A stretch of 64,000 nucleotides of DNA, taken from NCBI GenBank assembly GCA_913061515.1, contig CAJXSF010000001.1, forward strand, positions 62,001 to 126,000, in the 5' to 3' direction. The notes under the pieces are model-generated. The model made no database searches. It was not told the origin of the DNA and saw nothing but the letters and a program-made list of their open reading frames with translations. A program made the translations under genes and the position numbers. Positions 1 through 8,580 of this stretch are shown one piece after another. Origin of the DNA: an uncultured Gammaproteobacteria bacterium. GTDB taxonomy: Bacteria > Pseudomonadota > Gammaproteobacteria > Pseudomonadales > Pseudohongiellaceae. Position 1 is the first letter of the stretch. Each line of letters opens with the position of its first letter.

Positions 1-89
1 GTGACTATGCGCAAGGTTATTTCATTGGCAAACCGATGCCGGCAGATCAGTTTCGTAAGCACCTTCTTGACAGCTTGTCAGAGAATTAA
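1..89 (+). CDS. C-terminal end of an EAL-domain (c-di-GMP phosphodiesterase-type) protein, truncated by the window edge
   Basis: Frame 3 reads DYAQGYFIGKPMPADQFRKHLLDSLSEN-stop; 'AQGYxIGKPMP' is the typical C-terminal EAL-domain signature. Not in the supplied ORF track. Confidence 0.8.
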   Translation, partial: DYAQGYFIGKPMPADQFRKHLLDSLSEN

Positions 90-102
90 TAACTGTCACA
101 TC

Positions 103-126
103 TTTGTAGGAATATTTGTAGGAATA
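103..126. repeat. Perfect 12-bp tandem duplication TTTGTAGGAATA x2
   Basis: Read directly: ttt gtaggaata ttt gtaggaata. Confidence 0.9.
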
Positions 127-378
127 CTGAATCCCCTCAGAATTAATTTGCGTCTGAACGGTCAATAACTAATATATATTGTGATTATCCCGTTGCTTGC
201 CTCTCGAACCGTTGATCATTATTTGCCCTCCACTATAAGCTGAACATAGTTCGGCACCACGACACGTGCGTTTTGCGCTGCGTTGTGCTGACAACATCAA
301 CTCAAAGGCCGCTTTTCCCTGTGTTTTTCATAAACACTTTTGACCTTTGTGAATTCAGTTTGTATTAGAGGAATTATC

Positions 379-1224
379 ATGACTGCACAAACAGTAGTAA
401 GCCCAGTAGCACCTTCTCATCCACTTCCAATTCAAATGCGTCAAGCAAAACGCTTGATAAAAAAACCGCTTATTGAGCAATCGTCGACGCCAATGTTGAA
501 CGAGATGATTAAAGAAAAGTTGGGTGAAGACTATCAATTGAAAACGTTTTTTGGCGACGAAGTCACTCATATAGACGAAAGGACAATTGACGACTTAGCC
601 GATTGTTATATGAATGTGTTTAATGAAAGCTGGGGGGAGTCGTGGACTCACAGTTCAGCAAAAAGCGAAATCACTCATAGCCTGCGCAGTGACCCTGAGC
701 GAATTCCTTTAATCTCCTTGCTTTATAAAGGTGAGTCGATCATCGGGTTTTGCTGGGTTCTGCTTATGCATAAAAGCGCTATGAGTAAGGAGCACGATAT
801 GCCTTGGGAGCTATCTGATTCGGAAAAAAATAATGGCATGAGCATCTCTAACTACTGGTTAAGTGAGGTGGTCAAGAAAGACAGAATTATGTTTATCAAG
901 GAGCTTGGCGTTCTTAAGGAATTCCGGCAGGTGGTTTCGCCATTCCTGTCGATCCCAATTTTGGAGCGTTCCGCTCAAATGGGCTATGATGTGGGGTTCT
1001 TATGGACAAATGTAAACAGTAAGGCCTTTAAGTGGGGCTTGGGCGTAGGGTACTCGCCAGTGCATTTCTTCATTACAAATAACTTATTGTTGATGTATGG
1101 CAGTGTTCAGGGCTCTTTAAAGGCCATGCGTAATGTGGTCGAGGCTTCATTTAGCAAGCAAAGTCAGTACTATATGATCAACAATATCAACAAGTACTTG
1201 TTAAAAGGAGAGGCGCGAAACTGA
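379..1224 (+). CDS. GNAT-fold acyltransferase-like protein
   Basis: ORF 340..1224; start at 379 (MTAQTVV) likely. 'MFIKELGVLKEFRQ...LSIPILERSAQMGYDVGFLWTNVNSKAFKWGLGVGYSPVHFF' has the GNAT motif A/B layout. Confidence 0.6.
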   Translation: MTAQTVVSPVAPSHPLPIQMRQAKRLIKKPLIEQSSTPMLNEMIKEKLGEDYQLKTFFGDEVTHIDERTIDDLADCYMNVFNESWGESWTHSSAKSEITHSLRSDPERIPLISLLYKGESIIGFCWVLLMHKSAMSKEHDMPWELSDSEKNNGMSISNYWLSEVVKKDRIMFIKELGVLKEFRQVVSPFLSIPILERSAQMGYDVGFLWTNVNSKAFKWGLGVGYSPVHFFITNNLLLMYGSVQGSLKAMRNVVEASFSKQSQYYMINNINKYLLKGEARN

Positions 1225-1268
1225 TAGCGATTAGACTCACTGACCCTTCGAGTTACTAGGATTGGGGA

Positions 1269-1296
1269 ACCACTGGAGATGTAATGCTCCAGTGGT
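1269..1296. repeat. Perfect 10-bp inverted repeat, 8-nt loop (ACCACTGGAG-atgtaatg-CTCCAGTGGT)
   Basis: Read directly; lies between the GNAT gene and the downstream kinase; no T-tract follows. Confidence 0.9.
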
Positions 1297-1331
1297 AGTG
1301 GGCTGCTGCCGAATAGTTTCGACTTAGGGCT

Positions 1332-3422
1332 ATGAATTATATTTTTATCCCTAACGCCGTAGCTTTGCTGATCCTTGGCTTGTTCACTTGGCGACAAAAC
1401 CCCAGTAGGTTGTCGGCGACCTATTTGGTCACGAATGTCGCTGTGGCGGTCTGGGCCTTGTGCTACATGCTGTTGCACGAGTTTCAACACCTAGTGCCAG
1501 TGAATCTAGTGTCGCAGATACAACTTGTTGCGGCGCTTACGTTTGCTAACGGGCATTTCGATATTAGTTTGCGTTATCCGGACCCGAAAAGGCTTCCTGG
1601 GCCATTTCTGCGAAGGCTGAATTACACTGTTTTTGCCGCTTTAGCGGTGCTGATCGTCTTTTCAGATGTGGTATCGGTGGCGGTACTACAAGAGGGCAGT
1701 GTGGTATTTGTCGATGGACCTGGGTATACGGTCTATGCACTCTATTTGATGCTATTGGGCATCTTAGTCATCGCAAACCTCATTATCAGCTACCGGCGCT
1801 ACCCAAGTTATCGCATAAGAATTGGGTATATGTTGGCTGGTTTAGCGCTTTTTATAGCATTTGGGATCATTTTCGACCTAGTGCTGGTGGTTATGGGCAA
1901 CTATGACTGGCTTGTGCTAGGCCATTTAGGTTCTGTGTTCCCTTCGTTATTCTTCGCCTACGCCTTTAGTAAATACGACTTGCTTGATATGCGTATGGTG
2001 GTCGATCGCTATACCGCCAAGATTATTGTGGGGGCCTTGGCTATACTCAGCTTGTATCTGGCATTCCAAGTCTCTTTCAGCTCACCCACTATCAGCTTGC
2101 TATTAATTTGCGCCATAGCGCTTCTGTGGGCGTTTAATGCGACTAAATTGGAGTTGTTCTTGGTCAGTACGGCAAGGCGCAGATTTGTCAGAAATTGGTA
2201 TGAGCCAGAGGATATCCTCAATCGGCTTGCCGAAAAATTAGAAAGCATTAAGAATCGTGCTGAAATTTTCCAAGTGCTAAGTGAGGAGGTAGATGAGGTC
2301 TTTGAGCTTGAGTCAATTCATCGCATAGTCGCCATGCGAGACGATGACGATCATCTAATATCCTATAGACTAAGTGCGAATGATACGAGTCAGATACATG
2401 AGGTCTTGGCTACGGATGACGAGTTGATTTTGGAGTGCATTGAGCACAAGCAATTGTCAGAGCTGTCTGACTTCTCGGCGGCAATGCAGAAGCGAGTGCT
2501 AGGGTGGGGGCATCAAAATGCTGAAACCACACTGATCGTGCCCTTTTATTCACCCGAATATCTTGAGGGCGTCCTCGTTCTAGGTGAACGCAGCAGTCAA
2601 GAAGAGTTTAGTGTAAAAGATAAGCAGTTTCTATCAAGGCTAATGCGCTATGTGGCCGCCATACTGTATCGACTAACCCCGTTCGAAAAACTCGAAAAGC
2701 AATACTTCGAAAACCAACGACGTCTGCACCAAGCTGAGATTCAGCTAGTGCGAGGTGAGAAGACCCGAGCGATCGCGCACGCGACGCGACAGGCGCACCA
2801 TGAAATTAGAACGCCCTTAAATATTATTCGGATGGCGGTCAATCGGATCAAGTCAGAAGAAAGCATAGAGAAATACCGAAAAATCACCGAAGAGCAGATC
2901 GATAGAGCAATGGAGATCGTGGATGAAACACTGATCATCACTGATGGAGTTTCTGACGAGGAGGAGCGCTACCAGGACGTTGACGTTAATTTGATATTGC
3001 AGCGAAGTCTCAAGCTGCAACAGGAAGGTCCTCATAAGCACCGTTTAGAGTTAATGGACAATGCGCCACAAATAAGCGGCATTCCAGGCGAGATTCAGGT
3101 GCTGTTTAGTAATTTGATTAAGAACGCGCTTGAGGCAATGCCTGAAGGTGGGACGTTAACGATACGCTCTTTTGTAGACCTACAAGAGTTTGTCGTCACC
3201 GTTGCCGATACAGGTCAGGGGATTGATGCTGAATTGCGCGAGAAAATTTGGGAGCCCTATTTTAGCGGTAAGCTGACCACAGTAGGAAACTCGACTGCCG
3301 GCAGGGGCTGGGGGCTAACAATCTGCAATAGAATTGTTACTGAGCACAAAGGCAGTATTCAGTGCGATAGTAAGTTAGGCAAAGGCACGCAGTTTACGGT
3401 TCGCCTTCCTCTTAGTCATTAG
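1332..3422 (+). CDS. Sensor histidine kinase with multi-TM N-terminus, GAF-like middle region, HisKA and HATPase
   Basis: N-terminal hydrophobic helices resembling the histidine kinase 7TM N-terminal region; H-box AHHEIRTPLNIIR; N-box NLIKNALEAMPEGG; G-boxes DTGQGI and GRGWGLTICNRI. Confidence 0.85.
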   Translation: MNYIFIPNAVALLILGLFTWRQNPSRLSATYLVTNVAVAVWALCYMLLHEFQHLVPVNLVSQIQLVAALTFANGHFDISLRYPDPKRLPGPFLRRLNYTVFAALAVLIVFSDVVSVAVLQEGSVVFVDGPGYTVYALYLMLLGILVIANLIISYRRYPSYRIRIGYMLAGLALFIAFGIIFDLVLVVMGNYDWLVLGHLGSVFPSLFFAYAFSKYDLLDMRMVVDRYTAKIIVGALAILSLYLAFQVSFSSPTISLLLICAIALLWAFNATKLELFLVSTARRRFVRNWYEPEDILNRLAEKLESIKNRAEIFQVLSEEVDEVFELESIHRIVAMRDDDDHLISYRLSANDTSQIHEVLATDDELILECIEHKQLSELSDFSAAMQKRVLGWGHQNAETTLIVPFYSPEYLEGVLVLGERSSQEEFSVKDKQFLSRLMRYVAAILYRLTPFEKLEKQYFENQRRLHQAEIQLVRGEKTRAIAHATRQAHHEIRTPLNIIRMAVNRIKSEESIEKYRKITEEQIDRAMEIVDETLIITDGVSDEEERYQDVDVNLILQRSLKLQQEGPHKHRLELMDNAPQISGIPGEIQVLFSNLIKNALEAMPEGGTLTIRSFVDLQEFVVTVADTGQGIDAELREKIWEPYFSGKLTTVGNSTAGRGWGLTICNRIVTEHKGSIQCDSKLGKGTQFTVRLPLSH

Positions 3423-3930
3423 AGCGTTTATTACTGATTCGGTCTAGCTCTCTAGCCCAGCGTTGATCACGTTCGATCAAAATTTCGCGCAATATCTCGG
3501 CCTCTTTGTGAATGACGATGCGCTCCAAAAGGCCTAGTAATTCTTCTTCTTCAAAAGGCTTTAGTATATAGCCAGAGGCAAGCCCTAAAGTTGGGTCTTT
3601 CGCTAAGGTTTGTCGTTGCATGTCGTTGTGGGCTGTAAAAATAACGATAGGAATATGGCGCTTGAATGGGCTGTTGCCTTCGTCTTTGCGCAGTTTTATT
3701 AGAAACTCTTCCCCATTCATTCTTGGCATTTGCCAGTCGAGTAAAATGCAGGCAACGCGATTGCTCAAAAAATTAAACCCGCGTTGGTGAGTCTTGAGTA
3801 TTTTGAGTGCTTGCTCGCCGTCATAGGCTGCAATAGCTTGAAACTGCTTTGTTTCATTGATGATTTCGACAACAAGGTCTGATTGTTGTCGATCGTCTTC
3901 AACAACGAGGATGAGAGGCTTCTGATTCAT
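3412..3930 (-). CDS. Single-domain response regulator (REC only, C-terminal helix)
   Basis: ILVVEDDRQQSD, CILLDWQMPRMNGEEF, FTAHND, LKPFEEEEL; no DNA-binding domain. Confidence 0.85.
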   Translation of the reverse strand: MNQKPLILVVEDDRQQSDLVVEIINETKQFQAIAAYDGEQALKILKTHQRGFNFLSNRVACILLDWQMPRMNGEEFLIKLRKDEGNSPFKRHIPIVIFTAHNDMQRQTLAKDPTLGLASGYILKPFEEEELLGLLERIVIHKEAEILREILIERDQRWARELDRISNKRSND

Positions 3931-3981
3931 GATTGCATTATCAAAAAATATGCGTGTTGATGAAAGTGTCCCAGTTTTTTT

Positions 3982-4377
3982 TTACGCATTACCCTGTGCT
4001 TTTTGATAAACAAATGCGGGACCTTCAACTACGCCAGCCAGAAGGGCTACTGGAAGGTAGACCAGAGCGATTAAGGTATTGCACAGAATGATGAGGTAAG
4101 GGTAGGGGGCACGATCGAATTTATTGGTTATCTGGCTATAGGTCAATGGCAATGTCGACCATGACTCAAACCCTAAGCGACCCATGAGCATGGAGGTCGT
4201 AAACTGCCGATAGTTGCGATTAGGGTAGCGCTTCCACTGCATAATTTGTACGCGATTAGACTCAAGCCAATACTCGTAGACAGAGATTGCTTTAAAAAAA
4301 ACTCCGCCAGCAATGCCATATACTAGGCTCCAAAGTAATACCGCGGGGTGTCTAATCATTGATTTTAAAACGTTCAT
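3982..4377 (-). CDS. Small membrane protein, unknown
   Basis: 131 aa with hydrophobic segments near both ends; no recognised family. Confidence 0.55.
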   Translation of the reverse strand: MNVLKSMIRHPAVLLWSLVYGIAGGVFFKAISVYEYWLESNRVQIMQWKRYPNRNYRQFTTSMLMGRLGFESWSTLPLTYSQITNKFDRAPYPYLIILCNTLIALVYLPVALLAGVVEGPAFVYQKAQGNA

Positions 4378-4535
4378 ATTGTTTAAGCTCAGTCGAAATT
4401 GCCTTGTAGCAGAAAAAACGTCTTACAGCGCCAGTGTTGTTAAAATTACTGGGGCAGTAGTATACACTAGCGCACAGCCATGAGTAGAGAGAGTGAGCAA
4501 ATGCTCGCAATTATTGTGGATTTTTTATTTAAGAC

Positions 4536-6026
4536 ATGCAAGAGAAACTAACGCGGAGTGCTATGCAGAAATCAATTTATTATGCCAAAGGATTGCTAGT
4601 GCTTAGCTATGCTTTGTTGTATTTGCTGCTGCTTATCTTCGTTTCAGGTTCGATTCGTGACTTTCTGTTCCAAGCAATTTTCAATGTGCTGTTTATTGTG
4701 TTTGTCATTGCAACACAGGAACGATTATTTGCCGCATTCCTACAAGCGTTGGGGAGTTTTAGGGTCGATTCCGCTTTGCGCCGAATTGGTGGCATCGCTG
4801 AACTCGTCGATAATTTACATGAGTACTCAGAGCTGACTGAATTATTGCGCTATACCCAAACAAGCATGAGTGCCTTGATGGGCGGGGCAGGTGTTACCAC
4901 TTTTGTTGCGCAAACTGTGACCGAAAAACAAGAAGAAAAAGACGTATTTATGCTTTGGACGCCCGATGGCTTGCAGAGAGCTTCTAATTTGGAAAAAGTC
5001 CTACAATACTCCAAAGAAGTGCAACAAAGTTTTTCAGAGAAAGATGCTCCAGCAGAACTTCAAAAGGTATTCGAAGAGTACAAAGCGCAGGTTATTCTTC
5101 CAATTTTTTTCGGTAGAAAGATGCTGGCATTATTGTTTCTGCGGGACCCATCAAATGTCTACGGCGAGCTGCAAGAATTGTTAGCATTCTTCTCACGGCA
5201 ATTAGGTGTTGCGCTAGAGCGCATTGCAAGTGAAGAGCAAAGAAGAAAACGGAAAGATCAAGCCTTTACTGAGAAGACAACAGCCTTAGCGACACTCAGC
5301 GCAACAATTGCTCATGAAATGCGAACGCCTCTTTCGGGAGTGCGCGCCAGTATTGGAGGGGTAGATTCCTATTTGCCGGAGTTGGTAGAGGCCTATCGTG
5401 TTGCTCATCAACAGGAGCCAGAACGTTTTCCAGTCATTAGAGAGGAGCTTCTTGGGACGCTTTCAGACACTGGGCCTCGTATCAAGTCGATGGTGGACCA
5501 AGCGAACCATGTAATCGACTTGCTATTGGCCAATCTCAATAATCAACAAACGGATCAAAGTAAATTTTCCTCGTTCTCAATTGCCCATTGTATTGAGGAA
5601 GCTATAGAGCAATATCCCTTTAGGCGAGATGAGCGCGAAAAAGTCCGACTTGAGCTTGCCGATGACTTTAATGTGCTAGCTGAAAAGTCATTACTGATAT
5701 ATGTATTTTTCAATTTGCTCAAAAATGCCCTGTACAGCGTCGAGTCCGCTGGGCGCGGAGATATTACGATCAGTTTGAGTTCGGACGCTTTGCACAATAG
5801 CGTGATATTCGAAGATACAGGCTTGGGGATCGATAGAAAGACATTGCCTTTGATCTTTGGGGGCTTCTATACGACTCGTAGTAATGGTACCGGTGCTGGC
5901 CTGCCGTTTTGTCGGCGTACCATGCGAAGTTTTGGTGGTAAGATTGAAGTTAGCTCTGAACTAGGGGTAAATGCCCGATTTGCCTTGGAGTTTCCTGTCC
6001 AAAAGACTAGTGCAAAAACTTCGTAG
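4536..6026 (+). CDS. Sensor histidine kinase, GAF-like, with CqsS/LqsS-like kinase core
   Basis: TIAHEMRTPLSGVRASIGGVDSYLPEL, FNLLKNALYSV, EDTGLGIDRKTLPLIFGGFYTTRSNGTGAGLPFCRRTMRSFGGKIEV. Confidence 0.8.
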   Translation: MQEKLTRSAMQKSIYYAKGLLVLSYALLYLLLLIFVSGSIRDFLFQAIFNVLFIVFVIATQERLFAAFLQALGSFRVDSALRRIGGIAELVDNLHEYSELTELLRYTQTSMSALMGGAGVTTFVAQTVTEKQEEKDVFMLWTPDGLQRASNLEKVLQYSKEVQQSFSEKDAPAELQKVFEEYKAQVILPIFFGRKMLALLFLRDPSNVYGELQELLAFFSRQLGVALERIASEEQRRKRKDQAFTEKTTALATLSATIAHEMRTPLSGVRASIGGVDSYLPELVEAYRVAHQQEPERFPVIREELLGTLSDTGPRIKSMVDQANHVIDLLLANLNNQQTDQSKFSSFSIAHCIEEAIEQYPFRRDEREKVRLELADDFNVLAEKSLLIYVFFNLLKNALYSVESAGRGDITISLSSDALHNSVIFEDTGLGIDRKTLPLIFGGFYTTRSNGTGAGLPFCRRTMRSFGGKIEVSSELGVNARFALEFPVQKTSAKTS

Positions 6027-7083
6027 TAACTGTCGAGGAAGTGATGTGCTGGCGATAGGAGTGAATTCTGTCGGGGGAAAAATTGCGCAACAGGCGGCTA
6101 GTTTTCTCATTTTCTAGGGTCGCACAAAAGAACGGCGAATTGTTGGAAACCTGGGTGGCTTTAGTGTAGTAGTTTTGCCAATTATCATCACTTAGCTGAG
6201 ATACGAGAGAGTCGTTATCAGCACAGTGGAATAATGGGATGACTTTTCGTTCTTGTAGTTGGCTGATTAGTTCTTTTGGGGCGTTGGCTGCCTCGCATTG
6301 TTTGAGATTCTCAAGTAATTCATCCTCAGGTAAAATCAATAGCAGCGAGGCGATGCCTTGCTCATCGAGCATTAAGAACCCGGCGTAAGGTTCGTCCAAT
6401 AAATAATACTCAAGGATTTTGCGTTCATTTCTTATCTTATTGAAATAGTCGATAAACTCCGCGTCATTGATAAAACGACTCTGGCTATTGGCGACCACTG
6501 GATCAGTAATAAGTTTAAAACTCTTGCTGAAATAGTGTTGTTGCAAATTCGCTATTGAGCGTTGCAGTTTTCCCTCTAAGTCTTGATCTTTTTTACTGAT
6601 GAACTGGTCTATTAGTCCGTCATTGAAGGCTTGGATAGCGATGTCAGTATCTGCCTGACCTGTCAATAAGATGCGTTTGATATAAGGGTTTTTTAAACTT
6701 GCGCACAGCTCGAGCCCATTCATAGATGGCATTGAATAATCCACAACGACCACGCTCGGCGTGGTGAAGCGGTCAGGATTATAGATCTCTTTATAGATTT
6801 CATTGATATCAATGTGGGTAAGGGTGTCGGAATCAAATGGACCAGTCTTATAAGACGAATACACGCGGCGGATAAGTTCAGAATGATGTTGAGCTGCATT
6901 AATATGCGTTAACGCCTGTCGCGCAGATTGGAACAAACGAAAACTCAGGTCGCGGGGTAGTATCAAACTGACAGCATCGAGAAAATCTGAGTCATCATCG
7001 ACCAATATTACCTGGCTTGGGTAATAGAAAAGATGGCAGACAGGGAATGTATTATCCAAAGTTATCTCCTTGTAGATTCGCAA
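6007..7083 (-). CDS. Response regulator with long C-terminal extension (LqsR-like)
   Basis: VILVDDDSDFLDAV, VVVVDYSMPSMNGLELC, ILLTGQADTDIAI; ~200-aa C-terminal region with ILEYYLLDEPYAGFLMLDEQG. Confidence 0.65.
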   Translation of the reverse strand: MRIYKEITLDNTFPVCHLFYYPSQVILVDDDSDFLDAVSLILPRDLSFRLFQSARQALTHINAAQHHSELIRRVYSSYKTGPFDSDTLTHIDINEIYKEIYNPDRFTTPSVVVVDYSMPSMNGLELCASLKNPYIKRILLTGQADTDIAIQAFNDGLIDQFISKKDQDLEGKLQRSIANLQQHYFSKSFKLITDPVVANSQSRFINDAEFIDYFNKIRNERKILEYYLLDEPYAGFLMLDEQGIASLLLILPEDELLENLKQCEAANAPKELISQLQERKVIPLFHCADNDSLVSQLSDDNWQNYYTKATQVSNNSPFFCATLENEKTSRLLRNFSPDRIHSYRQHITSSTVTTKFLH

Positions 7084-7135
7084 GAATCTATGACCCTAGC
7101 TTACTGCCATCTCGCTTTACACGCAAAGGGCTTGA

Positions 7136-8554
7136 TCAAAAGGAAATCTCTTCTGCTAGTAGGTGCTCAACTTGGCGATCAAGTAAGGTTTTGTAATTAG
7201 GCATTGCTTCGTCGACTAGCCAGGTCTTGATAAATTCCCCATTTTTATCGTCCACTACATCGGTGAACTCTTCAGTAATTAAACGACTATCCGCATCAGC
7301 AAGCACATAGGCTGCCTCACTGATTATTAACATGTCCAAAGGGGCTTCTTTGCAAATTTGTCGTGTAAGCGCTAGGTTTTCGCCTGCGACGGTGTAGGTG
7401 CTTTGTTCGAGCGAGGACAGAACCCCCGTGAGTAGTTCTCCGCAGTGCAAGCCAGCTTTAAATTGGAGAGTAGGAAGCCCTTGTGCTTCAAGCTCTCTTG
7501 CCAATGTAGAGGTAATCTCAAGAAACAATAACGCTGCGCACACGGCGTGGAAGCAATGCTCGTCATCGGCTTGTGCCGCTCCAAAGGTAATGAGAATCTC
7601 ATCCCCTGCACATTTTTCAATATTGCCGTTATAGAGCTTTGTTACTTTGTGAATATAAAAATAGTAAGTGTTGAGAAGCTCGATAGTCTCTTGTGCTTCG
7701 TGTTGATGTAAGGCCGATCGATAGTTACTGATATTAATATTGACGATACTAACAAAAGCGCTACCAGGGCGACGATAAACTGTTTCGCTAGCAGGTTTCG
7801 GTTCTATTTTGGCCTCAGGCCCGAAGATCGCCTGTCTATTTTCTTCATCTTCTAATTCATAGATTAGTCGGTTATAGAGCCGGATGGCGGCACCCACTTC
7901 ATCGTCACGCTCGCCAAACGGACTTGGTTCGGGTTGTGCATGCCTGACGCTTTGTATTGATGCGCTAAGTTGACTTAGGGGAAAGCTAACGAAGTGCTGG
8001 ATCATGGCGTAGATCACTGCTATAGCAGTTAAAACTAGCAATAGCAGTGCGGCGATCATAAATAAGAAATTACGAGTGACGCCTTGCTCTATGTATTGTT
8101 GGTCTAGATTGATTCTTACATAACCGGCTAGCGAATTTTGTAAGGCAATGGGTGCAACATAGTTGGCAAAGAGATCCTGCTCTGTGTTTGCGCTAGAGGA
8201 GCCAGAGATGGCGATTACTTGATCGTCAATACTGAGTACAGCAACCTGGGCTATCGCAGGCTCTCTAGTAAGTTGGTTGAGTAATACGTTCATGCTGACC
8301 AAGTCATTGGCCAGCACAAGCTCCGTTACTAAGATGGCAGTTTGGCGAGCTAATGTGGTGCCTAAGCTGTCTGATTGTTGCCGAAGTATATTTTCGGTCG
8401 TTTGGTTGGTGACTAGCCAAAATACACACATTGATAAAATGACGAGTGCGGCACTAGTCAGTGCAAATGTTTGCCCAAGACGCATTGATGTGCCGCGAGT
8501 AGAAACACTAGAGGTTTCAGTCTCTGTGCTAGTTGAATAAAGCTTTTCTGACAC
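7136..8554 (-). CDS. Membrane sensor with HAMP-like segment and class III nucleotide cyclase-like domain (probably degenerate)
   Basis: Two TM segments flanking a periplasmic region; cyclase fold FVSIVNINISNYRS...GNIEKCAGDEILITFG...AGLHCGELLTGVL. Confidence 0.75.
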   Translation of the reverse strand: MSEKLYSTSTETETSSVSTRGTSMRLGQTFALTSAALVILSMCVFWLVTNQTTENILRQQSDSLGTTLARQTAILVTELVLANDLVSMNVLLNQLTREPAIAQVAVLSIDDQVIAISGSSSANTEQDLFANYVAPIALQNSLAGYVRINLDQQYIEQGVTRNFLFMIAALLLLVLTAIAVIYAMIQHFVSFPLSQLSASIQSVRHAQPEPSPFGERDDEVGAAIRLYNRLIYELEDEENRQAIFGPEAKIEPKPASETVYRRPGSAFVSIVNINISNYRSALHQHEAQETIELLNTYYFYIHKVTKLYNGNIEKCAGDEILITFGAAQADDEHCFHAVCAALLFLEITSTLARELEAQGLPTLQFKAGLHCGELLTGVLSSLEQSTYTVAGENLALTRQICKEAPLDMLIISEAAYVLADADSRLITEEFTDVVDDKNGEFIKTWLVDEAMPNYKTLLDRQVEHLLAEEISF

Positions 8555-8580
8555 TAGTTACTCTCTATAACAATTCGGGT

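Noticed and set aside
1170-1490. 106-aa minus-strand ORF across the GNAT-kinase spacer
   Set aside because: Low-complexity translation without family features; antisense to the kinase start and spanning the inverted repeat.
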